A stretch of DNA of 64,000 nt from Aedoeadaptatus acetigenes. GTDB lineage: Bacteria; Bacillota; Clostridia; Tissierellales; Peptoniphilaceae. The stretch spans positions 62,001 through 126,000 of the forward strand of contig NZ_JAOQJD010000004.1 of assembly GCF_025566985.1 (NCBI RefSeq), in the 5' to 3' direction. Shown one piece after another: positions 1 through 7,940 of this stretch. The notes below the pieces were generated by a model. The model saw only the letters and a program-made list of their open reading frames with translations. It was not told the origin of the DNA and ran no database searches. Within the stretch, counting starts at the first letter, position 1; the number at the start of each line of letters is the position of its first letter. The position numbers were made by a program, and so were the translations under genes.

Positions 1-70
1 GCATGGCGTTTCCTTCCACCACGGTGTAGGTTATTTTCGCTTCATTTTCATGACAGTGTTCGCAAAGCAT
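1..70 (-). CDS. mcsA: McsA, N-terminal fragment (cut by window edge)
   Basis: Reading on the minus strand from an ATG at 70, the first 23 codons give MLCEHCHENEAKITYTVVEG and then run off the window. The CxxC pair right after the start is the first zinc-binding pair typical of McsA, the partner and activator of the arginine kinase McsB in the Clp quality-control system. A strong AAGGAGG lies just upstream and overlaps the end of ctsR, so the two genes are translationally close and form the usual ctsR-mcsA order. Only the start is visible; mcsB and clpC would be expected beyond the edge. Confidence 0.8.
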   Translation of the reverse strand, partial: MLCEHCHENEAKITYTVVEGNAM

Positions 71-81
71 GGTGCACCTCC

Positions 82-537
82 TTAAGAAAAGATACCCAAT
101 AGGATATTTTGTAAAAGATCGGCCCGCAGGGCGTTTCGTTTGTCCGAGGCCACCGCCAAGGCACGATCGGAAAGCGTAAGTCCCAAGAGATGATGCTCAT
201 TTTCCGTCATGTAATCCATCTCCTCCAGGGTGTCCAAAATTTGATTGGCCTTGGATTGGGTAATGCTTTTTCCCACAGCTTCCGTGAGCCGGTCGTAGAA
301 CTCGGCGTCGCTCTTGATTTCTACCTGGACGATGCGAATGAAACCGCCGCCGCCCCGCCGGGACTCCACGAAAAATCCCTGCACCGGCGTGAAGCGGGTG
401 GTGAGGACGTAATTTATTTGGCTCGGGGCACAATTAAAATGCTCCGCCAAAACATTTCGCTTTATTTCGATCTGCCCTTCCCTTTCCAGCAAAAGGGCAC
501 GCAGATAATCTTCGATATGATTGCTAAGACGTGCCAT
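82..537 (-). CDS. ctsR: Transcriptional repressor CtsR
   Basis: The 151-residue protein matches CtsR in length and sequence: an N-terminal winged helix-turn-helix (about residues 1-75) containing the glycine-rich wing SRRGGGGFIRI at 59-69, and a C-terminal helical domain that in the family is read by McsB/ClpC. CtsR represses clp and mcs genes and is inactivated on heat or protein stress. ATG at 537 follows ATAGGAGG. The gene starts a transcript continuing into mcsA and carries a CtsR-type heptad repeat over its own promoter, so autoregulation is very likely. Confidence 0.95.
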   Translation of the reverse strand: MARLSNHIEDYLRALLLEREGQIEIKRNVLAEHFNCAPSQINYVLTTRFTPVQGFFVESRRGGGGFIRIVQVEIKSDAEFYDRLTEAVGKSITQSKANQILDTLEEMDYMTENEHHLLGLTLSDRALAVASDKRNALRADLLQNILLGIFS

Positions 538-558
538 AACTGCCTCCTATCTGATTTC

Positions 559-588
559 AGTATACGTTTATAGTCAAAGAATGTCAAG
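559..588 (-). promoter_or_regulatory. ctsR promoter with overlapping CtsR operator
   Basis: On the minus strand TTGACA (587-582), a 17-bp spacer and TATACT (564-559) form a near-consensus sigma-A promoter for ctsR. On the plus strand AGTCAAA (572-578), GAA, TGTCAAG (582-588) is a tandem heptad in the pattern of the CtsR operator (GGTCAAA-N3-GGTCAAA). The second heptad lies on the -35 hexamer, so bound CtsR would block RNA polymerase. Confidence 0.8.
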
Positions 589-621
589 ATCAGATGGCGC
601 GCCGCCTTTTCTTTCGACTGA

Positions 622-650
622 CATAAAAACACCCTCTCGGCGAGAGGGCG
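622..650 (-). terminator. Terminator of the stalk-domain gene
   Basis: The inverted repeat at 632-648 (CCCTCTC, loop, GAGAGGG) is followed on the minus strand by TGTTTTTATG. It lies just past the stop of the 657-1451 gene. Confidence 0.8.
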
Positions 651-656
651 TCGTGT

Positions 657-1451
657 TTATTTGTTTAACTCAGGATCCCGTACCCACACATCTTCCGCCG
701 CGTCGTATTTGTAAAATACGCTCGCGTTTAAATCCAGGCGGTAACGGGCGACGGTCACGATGTGATCCGGGTGATCTTCGATGACATCGTAGGCGTAGAT
801 ATGCTTCTTCGCCAAAGCGTCGCGGTCGCTTAACATGGAGTCGATCAATTTAAAGGGCGGCTTTTTGTATTCCGCCGGCAATTTGCTGTACATCCATGCC
901 CCGGCAATTTCCTCGTCGGTCTTGGCCACCTTTCCCTCGATGGATACCGTGGAAGTCCCGTCGTCCCAGGAAATTTTTTGATCGAAAAGTTCCACCACGG
1001 CCCGAAGAGGAATAAAGGTGCGATTTTCTTTGATGATAGGCTTCGTTTCCAATTCTACGGCTTCGGCCCGATCAATGTATTCCTTGACATCGGCCGGTTG
1101 GAATTCAAGCCGCGTCGTCGCCCCGTAAAAGGCGTCCACATCTTCCTTGGCGATGAGGAGGGCTTTCGCCGCGTCCGTTTTCAAAACCATGGCCTGTACC
1201 GGTTTGTTCGTATCGAAATCCATCTTCGTCAGCAGGATGTCGCGGCTACCCTCGTTCCACAGCACTTGATAGTCCAGAGCTTCGGCCACGAAGCGCACGG
1301 GAACCATGGTGCGATTGGCGGAAATAAAGGCGGCGGGCGTCGATACCACCGGTTTTCCGTTTACCTCTAGCTTCACATCTCTTTGGGCATAGGCCGCGGA
1401 GGGCAGGGCCATGAGGACCAGAGCCAGGGCCAGCACGTTTCTCTTTTTCAT
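657..1451 (-). CDS. Secreted protein with copper-amine-oxidase-N-type stalk domain
   Basis: 264 residues. A signal peptide is clear (MKKR, then a hydrophobic run ending near AYAQ at 20-23). Residues about 25-175 carry two motifs of the family named copper amine oxidase N-terminal domain: NRTMVPVRFVAEALDYQVLW near 46-65 and NRTFIPLRAVVELFDQKISW near 142-161. That domain is a wall- or surface-associated module in Firmicutes and has no oxidase activity itself. The C-terminal about 85 residues match nothing I recognise. A -10 TATACT lies at 1498-1493, but its -35 is weak. The gene is monocistronic, with terminators on both sides. Its function is unknown beyond likely extracytoplasmic location. 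Confidence 0.8.
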   Translation of the reverse strand: MKKRNVLALALVLMALPSAAYAQRDVKLEVNGKPVVSTPAAFISANRTMVPVRFVAEALDYQVLWNEGSRDILLTKMDFDTNKPVQAMVLKTDAAKALLIAKEDVDAFYGATTRLEFQPADVKEYIDRAEAVELETKPIIKENRTFIPLRAVVELFDQKISWDDGTSTVSIEGKVAKTDEEIAGAWMYSKLPAEYKKPPFKLIDSMLSDRDALAKKHIYAYDVIEDHPDHIVTVARYRLDLNASVFYKYDAAEDVWVRDPELNK

Positions 1452-1529
1452 CTTCCACCTCTTTCTTTACTCCGAAATTTATCCTTGTTTTCAGTATACC
1501 CTTCGCGCCGTGTTTTTCCGCACAAAAAA

Positions 1530-1550
1530 ACAACTCGCCGAAGCGAGTTG
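1530..1550 (-). terminator. Terminator of hppA
   Basis: CAACTCGC-TTCG-GCGAGTTG read on the minus strand, followed by a run of seven Ts, directly downstream of the pyrophosphatase stop. Confidence 0.85.
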
Positions 1551-1577
1551 TCCAATAATTTGATCGAGTTGGATCGA

Positions 1578-3581
1578 CTACATAAAGATGCCGCCGAATT
1601 GTACAAAGAGCGGTGCGAAGACCAAGGAAACGATGGTGATCAGTTTGATCAAGATGTTCAAACTCGGACCGGACGTATCCTTGAAGGGGTCGCCGACGGT
1701 ATCGCCGGTAACGGCCGCTTTGTGTGCATCGGAGCCTTTGCCGCCGTGGGCGCCGCCTTCGATGAATTTCTTGGCATTGTCCCAAGCGCCGCCGGCATTA
1801 CTCATAAAGATAGCCATTAAGACGCCGGTAACCAGTGCACCTGCTTGCAAGCCGCCTAAAGCTTCCGTACCTAAGAAGAAGCCGACGACTAAGGGAACAA
1901 CAACAGCGATGATGCCGGGAACGATCATTTCTCTTAATGCAGCAGTAGTGGAAATGTCGACGCATTTTGCGTATTCCGGAGTCGCTTTTCCTTCCATGAT
2001 GCCGGGGATGTCTTTAAATTGACGACGTACTTCTTCGATCATGGCCGTTGCCGCGTTGCCCACCGCGCTCATGGTTAATGCGGAGAAGGCGAAGGGCAAC
2101 ATGCCGCCGATGAAGGTCCCTGCGATAACGCCGGGCTTGGAAATGTCGATGCCTGCAAGGCCCGTGGCTTGAATGTAGGAAACGAACAAAGAAAGTGCCG
2201 TGAGGGCTGCGGAACCGATGGCGAAGCCCTTGCCGATGGCGGCCGTGGTGTTACCGACGGAGTCTAAGGAGTCGGTAATATCGCGGACTTCTTCGGGGAG
2301 TTCACACATTTCGGCGATCCCGCCGGCGTTGTCGGCGATGGGGCCGTAAGCGTCGACGGCGATGGTGGATGCGGTGGTAGCCAACATACCCACAGCGGCC
2401 AAAGCAATACTATACAGGCCGAAGACCGGGTTGATGTGGCCGCCGCCTAAAGCGTATGCGGCGATGATGCCGATAGCCAAAACGATGATCGGGCCTACGG
2501 TGGACATCATGCCCACGGAAAGGCCGGCGATGATGTTTGTGGATGCGCCGGTTTCGGATTCGTGTGCGATCCGTTGAACGGGCTTATATTCGTCGGCGGT
2601 GTAGTATTCGGTGATCTTGGAAATAATCAAGCCGACGCAGACGCCGATGATGACGGGCCAGAACAAGGTGAGTTCGCCGAAAATCATGTTTGCAATAATG
2701 CCGGAGACGATAATGGTGACGCCGGATGCAATATAGGTGCCCATGTTCAATGCTTTTTGCGGGTTCTTGTCGCCTTTTACGAAGAACATGGAAATAATCG
2801 ATGCAATAATACCGATGACGGCGATGGAAAGGCCGTATTGGATCCCCTTGTCTTGAGCGGCCAAGAAGCCTAAGGTAATGACGGAAAGCAGTGCGCCGAC
2901 ATAGGATTCGAATAAGTCGGCACCCATACCAGCTACGTCGCCGACATTGTCGCCAACGTTATCGGCGATAACGGCCGGGTTTCTCGGGTCGTCTTCCGGG
3001 ATACCTGCTTCGACTTTACCGACCAAGTCGGCACCGACGTCTGCAGCTTTGGTGTAGATACCGCCGCCGACACGGGCGAAAAGGGCGATGGACGATGCCC
3101 CTAAGGAGAAGCCGGTGATGATTTCAGCATCGCCGAACCACAGGTAGAAGACGGAAATCCCTAAAATACCTAAACCGACGACGACAAGGCCCATAACGGC
3201 ACCGCCGGAGAAGGCGATGTCCAGAGCTGCCGCCATGCCCTTTTTGTGGGCGGCGTTGGCGGTACGAACATTGGCCTTGGTGGCCGTGTTCATGCCGATG
3301 TAGCCGGCGGTTACGGAGAAGATGGCGCCGACGATAAAGCAAATCGCGGTGCGCCAACCGATAGCGAATGTTAAAACGGCGGCCAATACGACGACGAAGA
3401 CGACCAGCGCCTTGTATTCCCGTTGTAAAAAGGCCATGGCTCCTTCGTGGATATAGCCGGAGATTTCTTTCATCCGATCGTTACCCGGATCTTGCTTTCC
3501 TACGTAGGAAGATTTCATAAGACCGAATAAAATAGCTATAATACCGACGATAGGAGCGATGAATAAAATATTAATATCCAT
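1578..3581 (-). CDS. hppA: Ion-translocating membrane pyrophosphatase
   Basis: 667 residues with about 16 hydrophobic segments, the usual size. The enzyme hydrolyses cytoplasmic pyrophosphate and pumps H+ or Na+ outward. Family signatures are present: the DVGADLVGKVE site followed by an acidic DDPRNPAVIADNVGDNVGD substrate loop (about residues 180-215), and a second acidic cluster near the C-terminus (AHKAAVTGDTVGDPFKD). In the segment GNTTAAIGKG the position that is lysine in K+-independent enzymes is alanine, which points to the K+-dependent subfamily; whether H+ or Na+ is pumped cannot be settled by eye. It is next to secG on the same strand (12 bp gap) and has its own terminator. In a fermenter it salvages energy from biosynthetic pyrophosphate. 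Confidence 0.95.
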   Translation of the reverse strand: MDINILFIAPIVGIIAILFGLMKSSYVGKQDPGNDRMKEISGYIHEGAMAFLQREYKALVVFVVVLAAVLTFAIGWRTAICFIVGAIFSVTAGYIGMNTATKANVRTANAAHKKGMAAALDIAFSGGAVMGLVVVGLGILGISVFYLWFGDAEIITGFSLGASSIALFARVGGGIYTKAADVGADLVGKVEAGIPEDDPRNPAVIADNVGDNVGDVAGMGADLFESYVGALLSVITLGFLAAQDKGIQYGLSIAVIGIIASIISMFFVKGDKNPQKALNMGTYIASGVTIIVSGIIANMIFGELTLFWPVIIGVCVGLIISKITEYYTADEYKPVQRIAHESETGASTNIIAGLSVGMMSTVGPIIVLAIGIIAAYALGGGHINPVFGLYSIALAAVGMLATTASTIAVDAYGPIADNAGGIAEMCELPEEVRDITDSLDSVGNTTAAIGKGFAIGSAALTALSLFVSYIQATGLAGIDISKPGVIAGTFIGGMLPFAFSALTMSAVGNAATAMIEEVRRQFKDIPGIMEGKATPEYAKCVDISTTAALREMIVPGIIAVVVPLVVGFFLGTEALGGLQAGALVTGVLMAIFMSNAGGAWDNAKKFIEGGAHGGKGSDAHKAAVTGDTVGDPFKDTSGPSLNILIKLITIVSLVFAPLFVQFGGIFM

Positions 3582-3593
3582 GATTCCTCCTGA

Positions 3594-3827
3594 TTATTTC
3601 GTAACTGCGACGAGTAAAATAGTAGCGACAAAAAAGATTGTCGACGAAACCATCGTAATGCGCTTGAGCATTTCCTTGCGGCTGGTCCCGCGATTGGAGC
3701 CCCATTCCGACGACGGCGAGCTACCGTCTAAGGTACCCAAGCCCACTTGATTGGATTCCTGTACGACGACGGCGCAAATGGTTGCGATGGCCGACAGGGC
3801 GACTATAATGCTGATAAATGTAGTCAA
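3594..3827 (-). CDS. secG: Preprotein translocase subunit SecG
   Basis: I place the start at a TTG (3827) because AGGAGG ends seven bases upstream; this gives 77 residues, the usual SecG size. The protein has two hydrophobic helices (about 4-22 and 54-75) joined by a Gly/Ser-rich loop containing VVQESNQVGLGTLDG, the most conserved part of the family. SecG associates with SecYE and assists SecA-driven export. It lies upstream of hppA on one transcript. The longer reading from 3899 adds residues running into the promoter and is unlikely. Confidence 0.9.
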   Translation of the reverse strand: MTTFISIIVALSAIATICAVVVQESNQVGLGTLDGSSPSSEWGSNRGTSRKEMLKRITMVSSTIFFVATILLVAVTK

Positions 3828-3870
3828 ACTAACACCTCCTCGATCCAAACTATCTATCAATAACATTACT

Positions 3871-3899
3871 ATCCTAACATAATCCATTCTGTAATGCAA
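3871..3899 (-). promoter_or_regulatory. secG-hppA promoter
   Basis: TTGCAT (3899-3894), 17 bp, TAGGAT (3876-3871) on the minus strand, about 45 bases ahead of the secG start. Confidence 0.55.
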
Positions 3900-3939
3900 T
3901 TAGAAGCTGCCGCGAAAAGGCTTGTTTTACGCATTTTAC

Positions 3940-3968
3940 TGGTCAGTTTCCAATTAAAAGGCTATACT
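3940..3968 (+). promoter_or_regulatory. Promoter of the GGT-like gene
   Basis: TGGTCA (3940-3945), 17 bp, TATACT (3963-3968). The TTG start with AAAGGAG follows 22 bases later. It is divergent from the secG promoter. Confidence 0.55.
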
Positions 3969-3989
3969 TTTCTTAAAGGAGTGAAGCCA

Positions 3990-5585
3990 TTGAATCAAAC
4001 CCATCCCTATTCGTCGAAACGCAGTTTAACCTACGGCCGCGCCATGGCCCTGGCATCCAATCCCTCGGCTGCCGCGGCGGGCCGAAAGATTTTAGAAGCA
4101 GGAGGCAACGCCGTGGACGCCGCCATCGCCATGGCCGCCGCCCAGGTGGTGGTCGAGCCCACCTCCAACGGCCTCGGAAGCGATCTTTTCGCCATCGTCG
4201 CCATGAACGATGTGCTCTGCGGCTACAACGGCAGCGGCAAAAGCCCTGCCGCCATTTCCCTCGCCGCCATGAAGGCGAAAGGCTACGATGCCATGCCCGA
4301 TTTCGGCATCGAAGCCCCAGGCGTTCCCGGCGCCGTGCGCGCCTGGACGGACATTCACAAAAAACACGGCCGCCTGCCCTTTAAAGAGGTACTGGCCCCG
4401 GCTATAGAATACGCCGAGAAAGGCTTCGTCCTCTCCCCCACCGTGGCGCGGCTTTGGGCCATGGAGCTCGAAAAAAGAAAGGCCAATCTCGGCCATCTTT
4501 ACGACGCTTTTTGGGCGCAGTTTTCTTTTAAAGGCGAGGCGCCGAAGGCGGGGGATGTGATTACTTTTCCGGACATGACCCGCACATTAAAATCCATCGC
4601 AGAAGACGGCGGGGTCGCTTTTTACAAAGGCACCATTGCGGAAAAAATTGAAGCTTTCATGAAAAAATACGGCGGCTTTATGAGAAAAAGCGATTTGGCG
4701 ACGCAGGAAACATTGGAAGTAAAACCCCTCTCCCTTTCCTTCGAAGGGGCTGAGGTGTGGGAGCTTCCCCCCAACGGCCAAGGCATTTCCGTCCTCATGG
4801 CCCTGGAGATTTTAAAGCACAAGCCCACGTCCCCCGACGACGGCAAGAGCGCCCACGTCATCGCCGAGGCCATAAAGCGGGCCATGACCGACGCGGCGAA
4901 ATACGTGGCCGATCCCGAATTCATGTCCTTCTCCCCGGAGGATCTTTTAAATCCCGATTACCTTCAAAAATGCAGCGACGCCATGGGCGAGGAGGCAGAA
5001 ATCGTGCGCTACGGCAATCCCTTGGATCGCTCCACGGTCTATTTCTGCGCGGGCGATAAGGATGGCAATATGGTTTCTATGATTCAATCCAATTACGACG
5101 GCTTCGGGGCGGGCATCGTCGTACCGGAAACGGGGATTTCACTAAACAACCGCCTCTTAAATTTTACATTCGAAGAAGGCCACGACAATTGTTTGGCCGG
5201 GGGCAAACGCCCCTACCACACGATTATCCCGGGCTTTTTAACGAAGGAAGGCAAGCCCTACGGCGCCTTCGGGGTCATGGGCGGCTTTATGCAGCCACAG
5301 GGCCACGTGCAAACCCTCCTTCAGCTCCTGCGCTACGGCAGAAATCCCCAGGCGGCCCTGGACGCGCCCCGCTTTATGTGGACGGGGAATAAAGACCTCG
5401 TCGTGGAAGAGGATTACGACGCGGATGCCGTTGAGGAATTGATTCGCCGCGGCCACCGAGTGATTCGCCCGCCCCACGATCTGGACATGGGTCGGGGCCA
5501 ATACATGCTCTACGACCGCGATCGAAAAGTCTACATCGGCGGCACGGAAAAACGCTGCGACGGCACCATTTCCGTAGTGGAATAA
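3990..5585 (+). CDS. Gamma-glutamyltransferase-family enzyme (YwrD-like)
   Basis: Start chosen at TTG 3990, preceded by AAAGGAG; this gives 531 residues. The protein is a single-chain Ntn-hydrolase precursor of the gamma-glutamyltransferase family. The N-terminal part has the GGNAVDAAIAMAAAQVVVEP signature (about 33-52). The presumed autocleavage point and nucleophile is Thr349 in RSTVYF, followed by DKDGN and NSN-like QSNYDGFG, and the small-subunit motif KRPYHTIIPGF comes later. There is no obvious signal peptide, so it is probably cytoplasmic, as in YwrD-type members and unlike secreted Ggt. It would hydrolyse or transfer gamma-glutamyl groups, for example from glutathione or gamma-glutamyl peptides; the substrate is inferred. 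A strong terminator follows. Confidence 0.88.
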   Translation: MNQTHPYSSKRSLTYGRAMALASNPSAAAAGRKILEAGGNAVDAAIAMAAAQVVVEPTSNGLGSDLFAIVAMNDVLCGYNGSGKSPAAISLAAMKAKGYDAMPDFGIEAPGVPGAVRAWTDIHKKHGRLPFKEVLAPAIEYAEKGFVLSPTVARLWAMELEKRKANLGHLYDAFWAQFSFKGEAPKAGDVITFPDMTRTLKSIAEDGGVAFYKGTIAEKIEAFMKKYGGFMRKSDLATQETLEVKPLSLSFEGAEVWELPPNGQGISVLMALEILKHKPTSPDDGKSAHVIAEAIKRAMTDAAKYVADPEFMSFSPEDLLNPDYLQKCSDAMGEEAEIVRYGNPLDRSTVYFCAGDKDGNMVSMIQSNYDGFGAGIVVPETGISLNNRLLNFTFEEGHDNCLAGGKRPYHTIIPGFLTKEGKPYGAFGVMGGFMQPQGHVQTLLQLLRYGRNPQAALDAPRFMWTGNKDLVVEEDYDADAVEELIRRGHRVIRPPHDLDMGRGQYMLYDRDRKVYIGGTEKRCDGTISVVE

Positions 5586-5612
5586 CAAAAAAACGAATTT
5601 TTTCCATTCAAA

Positions 5613-5646
5613 AACCGGAGACAAATCACGTCTCCGGTTCTTTTTT
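5613..5646 (+). terminator. Bidirectional terminator between GGT-like and PLD-like genes
   Basis: AACCGGAGAC (5613-5622), loop, GTCTCCGGTT (5630-5639), then CTTTTTT on the plus strand; the minus strand reads into TTTTTG. It serves the two convergent genes. Confidence 0.85.
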
Positions 5647-5653
5647 AACACCT

Positions 5654-7063
5654 TTACCAGGTGCAAAGGCCCGTGGCCTCCTGGAATTTCCACAATGGGC
5701 GAATGAGCACCCGCTCGTCCTTATATTCTTCAAAGGGCAAGGTGTACTCCCCGCCCTCATTGGTCCAAATGCGGCGGAAGTAATCCTCCATAGCCCGATG
5801 CATGGGGGAATTGCGCTCCATTTCCACAGCCACATCCGTTTCCAAATTGTAGTTGTCCAAATTCCTGCGGGTGAAATTGCCGCTCCCTAAAATCGCGAGA
5901 GGCTTTTCTTCTTTAAAATCGAAGTAAATCATTTTCGTATGGTACTGCTCGCCCTGTGTGTTGTACCAGCGGATCTGCGTGCTCGGGGCCTTTTCCTTCA
6001 GCTCGCTCAGTGCCGGCCGATTGGGGGCGCCGTTTTTCTCCAGACCGAAGGCGTCTTTGTTTAAGTCGGCGACGATCTTTACATCCACGCCCCGATTGGC
6101 CGCCGCCTCCAAATCCTTAAGCAAGCGAAATTCCGACAAATAGAAAATGCCGATGTTGATCTTATCGCCTTTTTCGCACTTGTTGATGTTTTCAGAAATG
6201 GCGTCGTAGATCTTCCCTTCGGTGATCACTTTCAGCCGATCCGGCGACGAGACTTCCTCCGCCTTATACTCTTTCACAACAGGAGGAATCGCTTTATAAA
6301 AGATGCTTTCTGAGCGAATCAAATCCTCCACGACCTTCCCGCGGAAGAGGACGGCCACATTGGAGTGGTAGGCGCTGGGATCGTGGGGATTGGCGGAAGC
6401 CACCATGGCTTCTTTCTCGGAAATCACCACTTTTCGGTGATTGCCCTTGAAATTCAAAAGCTTCAAGACGGAGCGCACCGTCACCTTCTCCCCTTCTTTG
6501 GCGAAGAAATTTTTCACGCGGCCATTCCCCGCCGTGCCAAACCACTGCATGTAGGCGCGGTAAATGCCGGAGAACAGGGGATTGGAATCACGCATGCGAT
6601 TTAGATCCGTGACCACCACCTCGATGCCGGCGTCTTTCAGCCGCTTTATATTGGCCTCTTCGTAGGCGCCGTAGAAGTTGTTAATCGGGTCTGTCACAAA
6701 CAAAATGGGCATGGCGGGATTTTCTCTCTTCTTTTCGATTAAGAGGTCCGTCATGGCCGCCACCTGTTTCGGACAGTCCACGTCCTGATCGTAGGTGGCG
6801 TTAAAGAGGAAAAAATCCACCATGAGAAATTCCTTGGCCTCGCGAATTATTTCCATCTCCCGATCAAAAATTTTCTGCTCGTGCACTTTCTTGCCGTCTT
6901 TTACATAGCTCAAGTCGTAAATAAATTCCGCCTCCGCCGGAGAAAATTCGCCGGAGATATTGGTTCCCTCGGGATTTTTCGTGTTTAGGCTATAAGCCGT
7001 GGGAATCAACCACATCAGAAGAAGAATCCACAGGACAAGTTTTTTTCTCGATAATTTCTTCAA
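5654..7063 (-). CDS. Membrane-anchored phospholipase-D-like protein
   Basis: 469 residues from a TTG at 7063 behind AGGAGGGG. A single N-terminal membrane helix (about 9-25) leaves the rest outside or facing the membrane. Two PLD-superfamily motifs are visible: NHRKVVISE (His209, Lys211) with a downstream ASANPHD, and YHTKMIYFD (His375, Lys377, Asp382) followed by GSGNFTRRN. Such proteins transfer or hydrolyse phosphodiester bonds; cardiolipin-synthase-like or phosphatidyl transfer activity is possible but the substrate is unknown. The first motif has Glu where Asp is usual. Its -10 TATAAT (7089-7084) sits at the edge of the opp terminator, so it may receive some read-through. Confidence 0.8.
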   Translation of the reverse strand: MKKLSRKKLVLWILLLMWLIPTAYSLNTKNPEGTNISGEFSPAEAEFIYDLSYVKDGKKVHEQKIFDREMEIIREAKEFLMVDFFLFNATYDQDVDCPKQVAAMTDLLIEKKRENPAMPILFVTDPINNFYGAYEEANIKRLKDAGIEVVVTDLNRMRDSNPLFSGIYRAYMQWFGTAGNGRVKNFFAKEGEKVTVRSVLKLLNFKGNHRKVVISEKEAMVASANPHDPSAYHSNVAVLFRGKVVEDLIRSESIFYKAIPPVVKEYKAEEVSSPDRLKVITEGKIYDAISENINKCEKGDKINIGIFYLSEFRLLKDLEAAANRGVDVKIVADLNKDAFGLEKNGAPNRPALSELKEKAPSTQIRWYNTQGEQYHTKMIYFDFKEEKPLAILGSGNFTRRNLDNYNLETDVAVEMERNSPMHRAMEDYFRRIWTNEGGEYTLPFEEYKDERVLIRPLWKFQEATGLCTW

Positions 7064-7094
7064 GAGGCCCCTCCTTTTTCACCATTATAACAAA

Positions 7095-7142
7095 AATGCA
7101 CCGGCCCTCGGCGAAACAGTTTCCGCGGGGAGTCGGTGCATT
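7095..7142 (-). terminator. Terminator of the opp operon
   Basis: AATGCACCG and CGGTGCATT (7095-7103 and 7134-7142) close a long hairpin, followed on the minus strand by TTTTTG. It lies directly past oppF. Confidence 0.75.
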
Positions 7143-7145
7143 CAT

Positions 7146-7940
7146 TTATTTGCAGTGGGGATCCATGGGCGGCACCGCCGAGAGGAGCTTTTTCGTGTAG
7201 TCGTCTCGAGGATTTTCCATAATGCTGTCCCGGTCGTTGATCTCTACCAATTGGCCGCGGTACATGACGCCGATGCGATCGGCGATGTGTTCCACCACGG
7301 CGATGTCGTGGGAGATAAAGAGGTAGCTTAAATTTCGCTCCTCCTGCAGCTCTTCCAATAAATTGATGATTTGGGCCTGAATGGACACGTCCAGTGCCGA
7401 GGTGGGCTCATCGGCCAAAATCAATGTAGGCTCCACCACCAGGGCTCGGGCCACGCCGATGCGCTGCCGCTGGCCACCGGAAAATTCGTGGGGAAAGCGG
7501 CCGAAGTGGGCTTTTGATAGGCCGCAGAGACTCAAGGTCTCCCGGGCTTTTTCGCGAATGTTTTCGCCGCCCAAATTCCTCAAAGGCTCCATGACGATTT
7601 CCTCGGCGGTCATTTGAGGATTCAGGGAACTGTACGGATCCTGAAAAATCATCTGCACGTCCCGGCGAATGGCCTTCAACTCTTTCGCATCGGCCTTCAG
7701 CACGTCCCGGCCCTTGTAGAGGATCTCTCCTTCGGCGTCGGGATAGAGGCCCAAGATGCAGCGGGCCAAAGTGGATTTGCCGCTGCCGCTTTCCCCGACG
7801 ATGCCCAGGGTTTCCTTTTCGCCTAATGTAAAGGACACGTCGTCGATGGCGGTAAACATCTTTCGTTCTTTGGAGAACAGAGCTTTTCTTCCCACGGGAA
7901 ATTTCTTTACTACGTGATTTAATGTCAACAGATCAGTCAC
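7146..7940 (-). CDS. oppF: Peptide ABC transporter ATP-binding protein OppF
   Basis: 264 residues from a GTG at 7940; the GTG overlaps the oppD stop and has GGGGAGG upstream, implying translational coupling. Walker A GESGSGKST is near residue 50, the signature FSGGQRQRIGVARAL near 153, Walker B LILADEPTSALDVSI just after, and the switch histidine in FISHD follows. The C-terminal oligopeptide-permease extension is short and lacks the cysteine cluster seen in OppD. It pairs with OppD to power uptake by OppBC. A longer start at 7976 would lie well inside oppD and lacks a ribosome site. Confidence 0.92.
   Translation of the reverse strand: MTDLLTLNHVVKKFPVGRKALFSKERKMFTAIDDVSFTLGEKETLGIVGESGSGKSTLARCILGLYPDAEGEILYKGRDVLKADAKELKAIRRDVQMIFQDPYSSLNPQMTAEEIVMEPLRNLGGENIREKARETLSLCGLSKAHFGRFPHEFSGGQRQRIGVARALVVEPTLILADEPTSALDVSIQAQIINLLEELQEERNLSYLFISHDIAVVEHIADRIGVMYRGQLVEINDRDSIMENPRDDYTKKLLSAVPPMDPHCK

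Noticed and set aside
190..573. Plus-strand open frame over ctsR
   Set aside because: Antisense shadow of ctsR; no ribosome site, and the ctsR protein is unmistakable.
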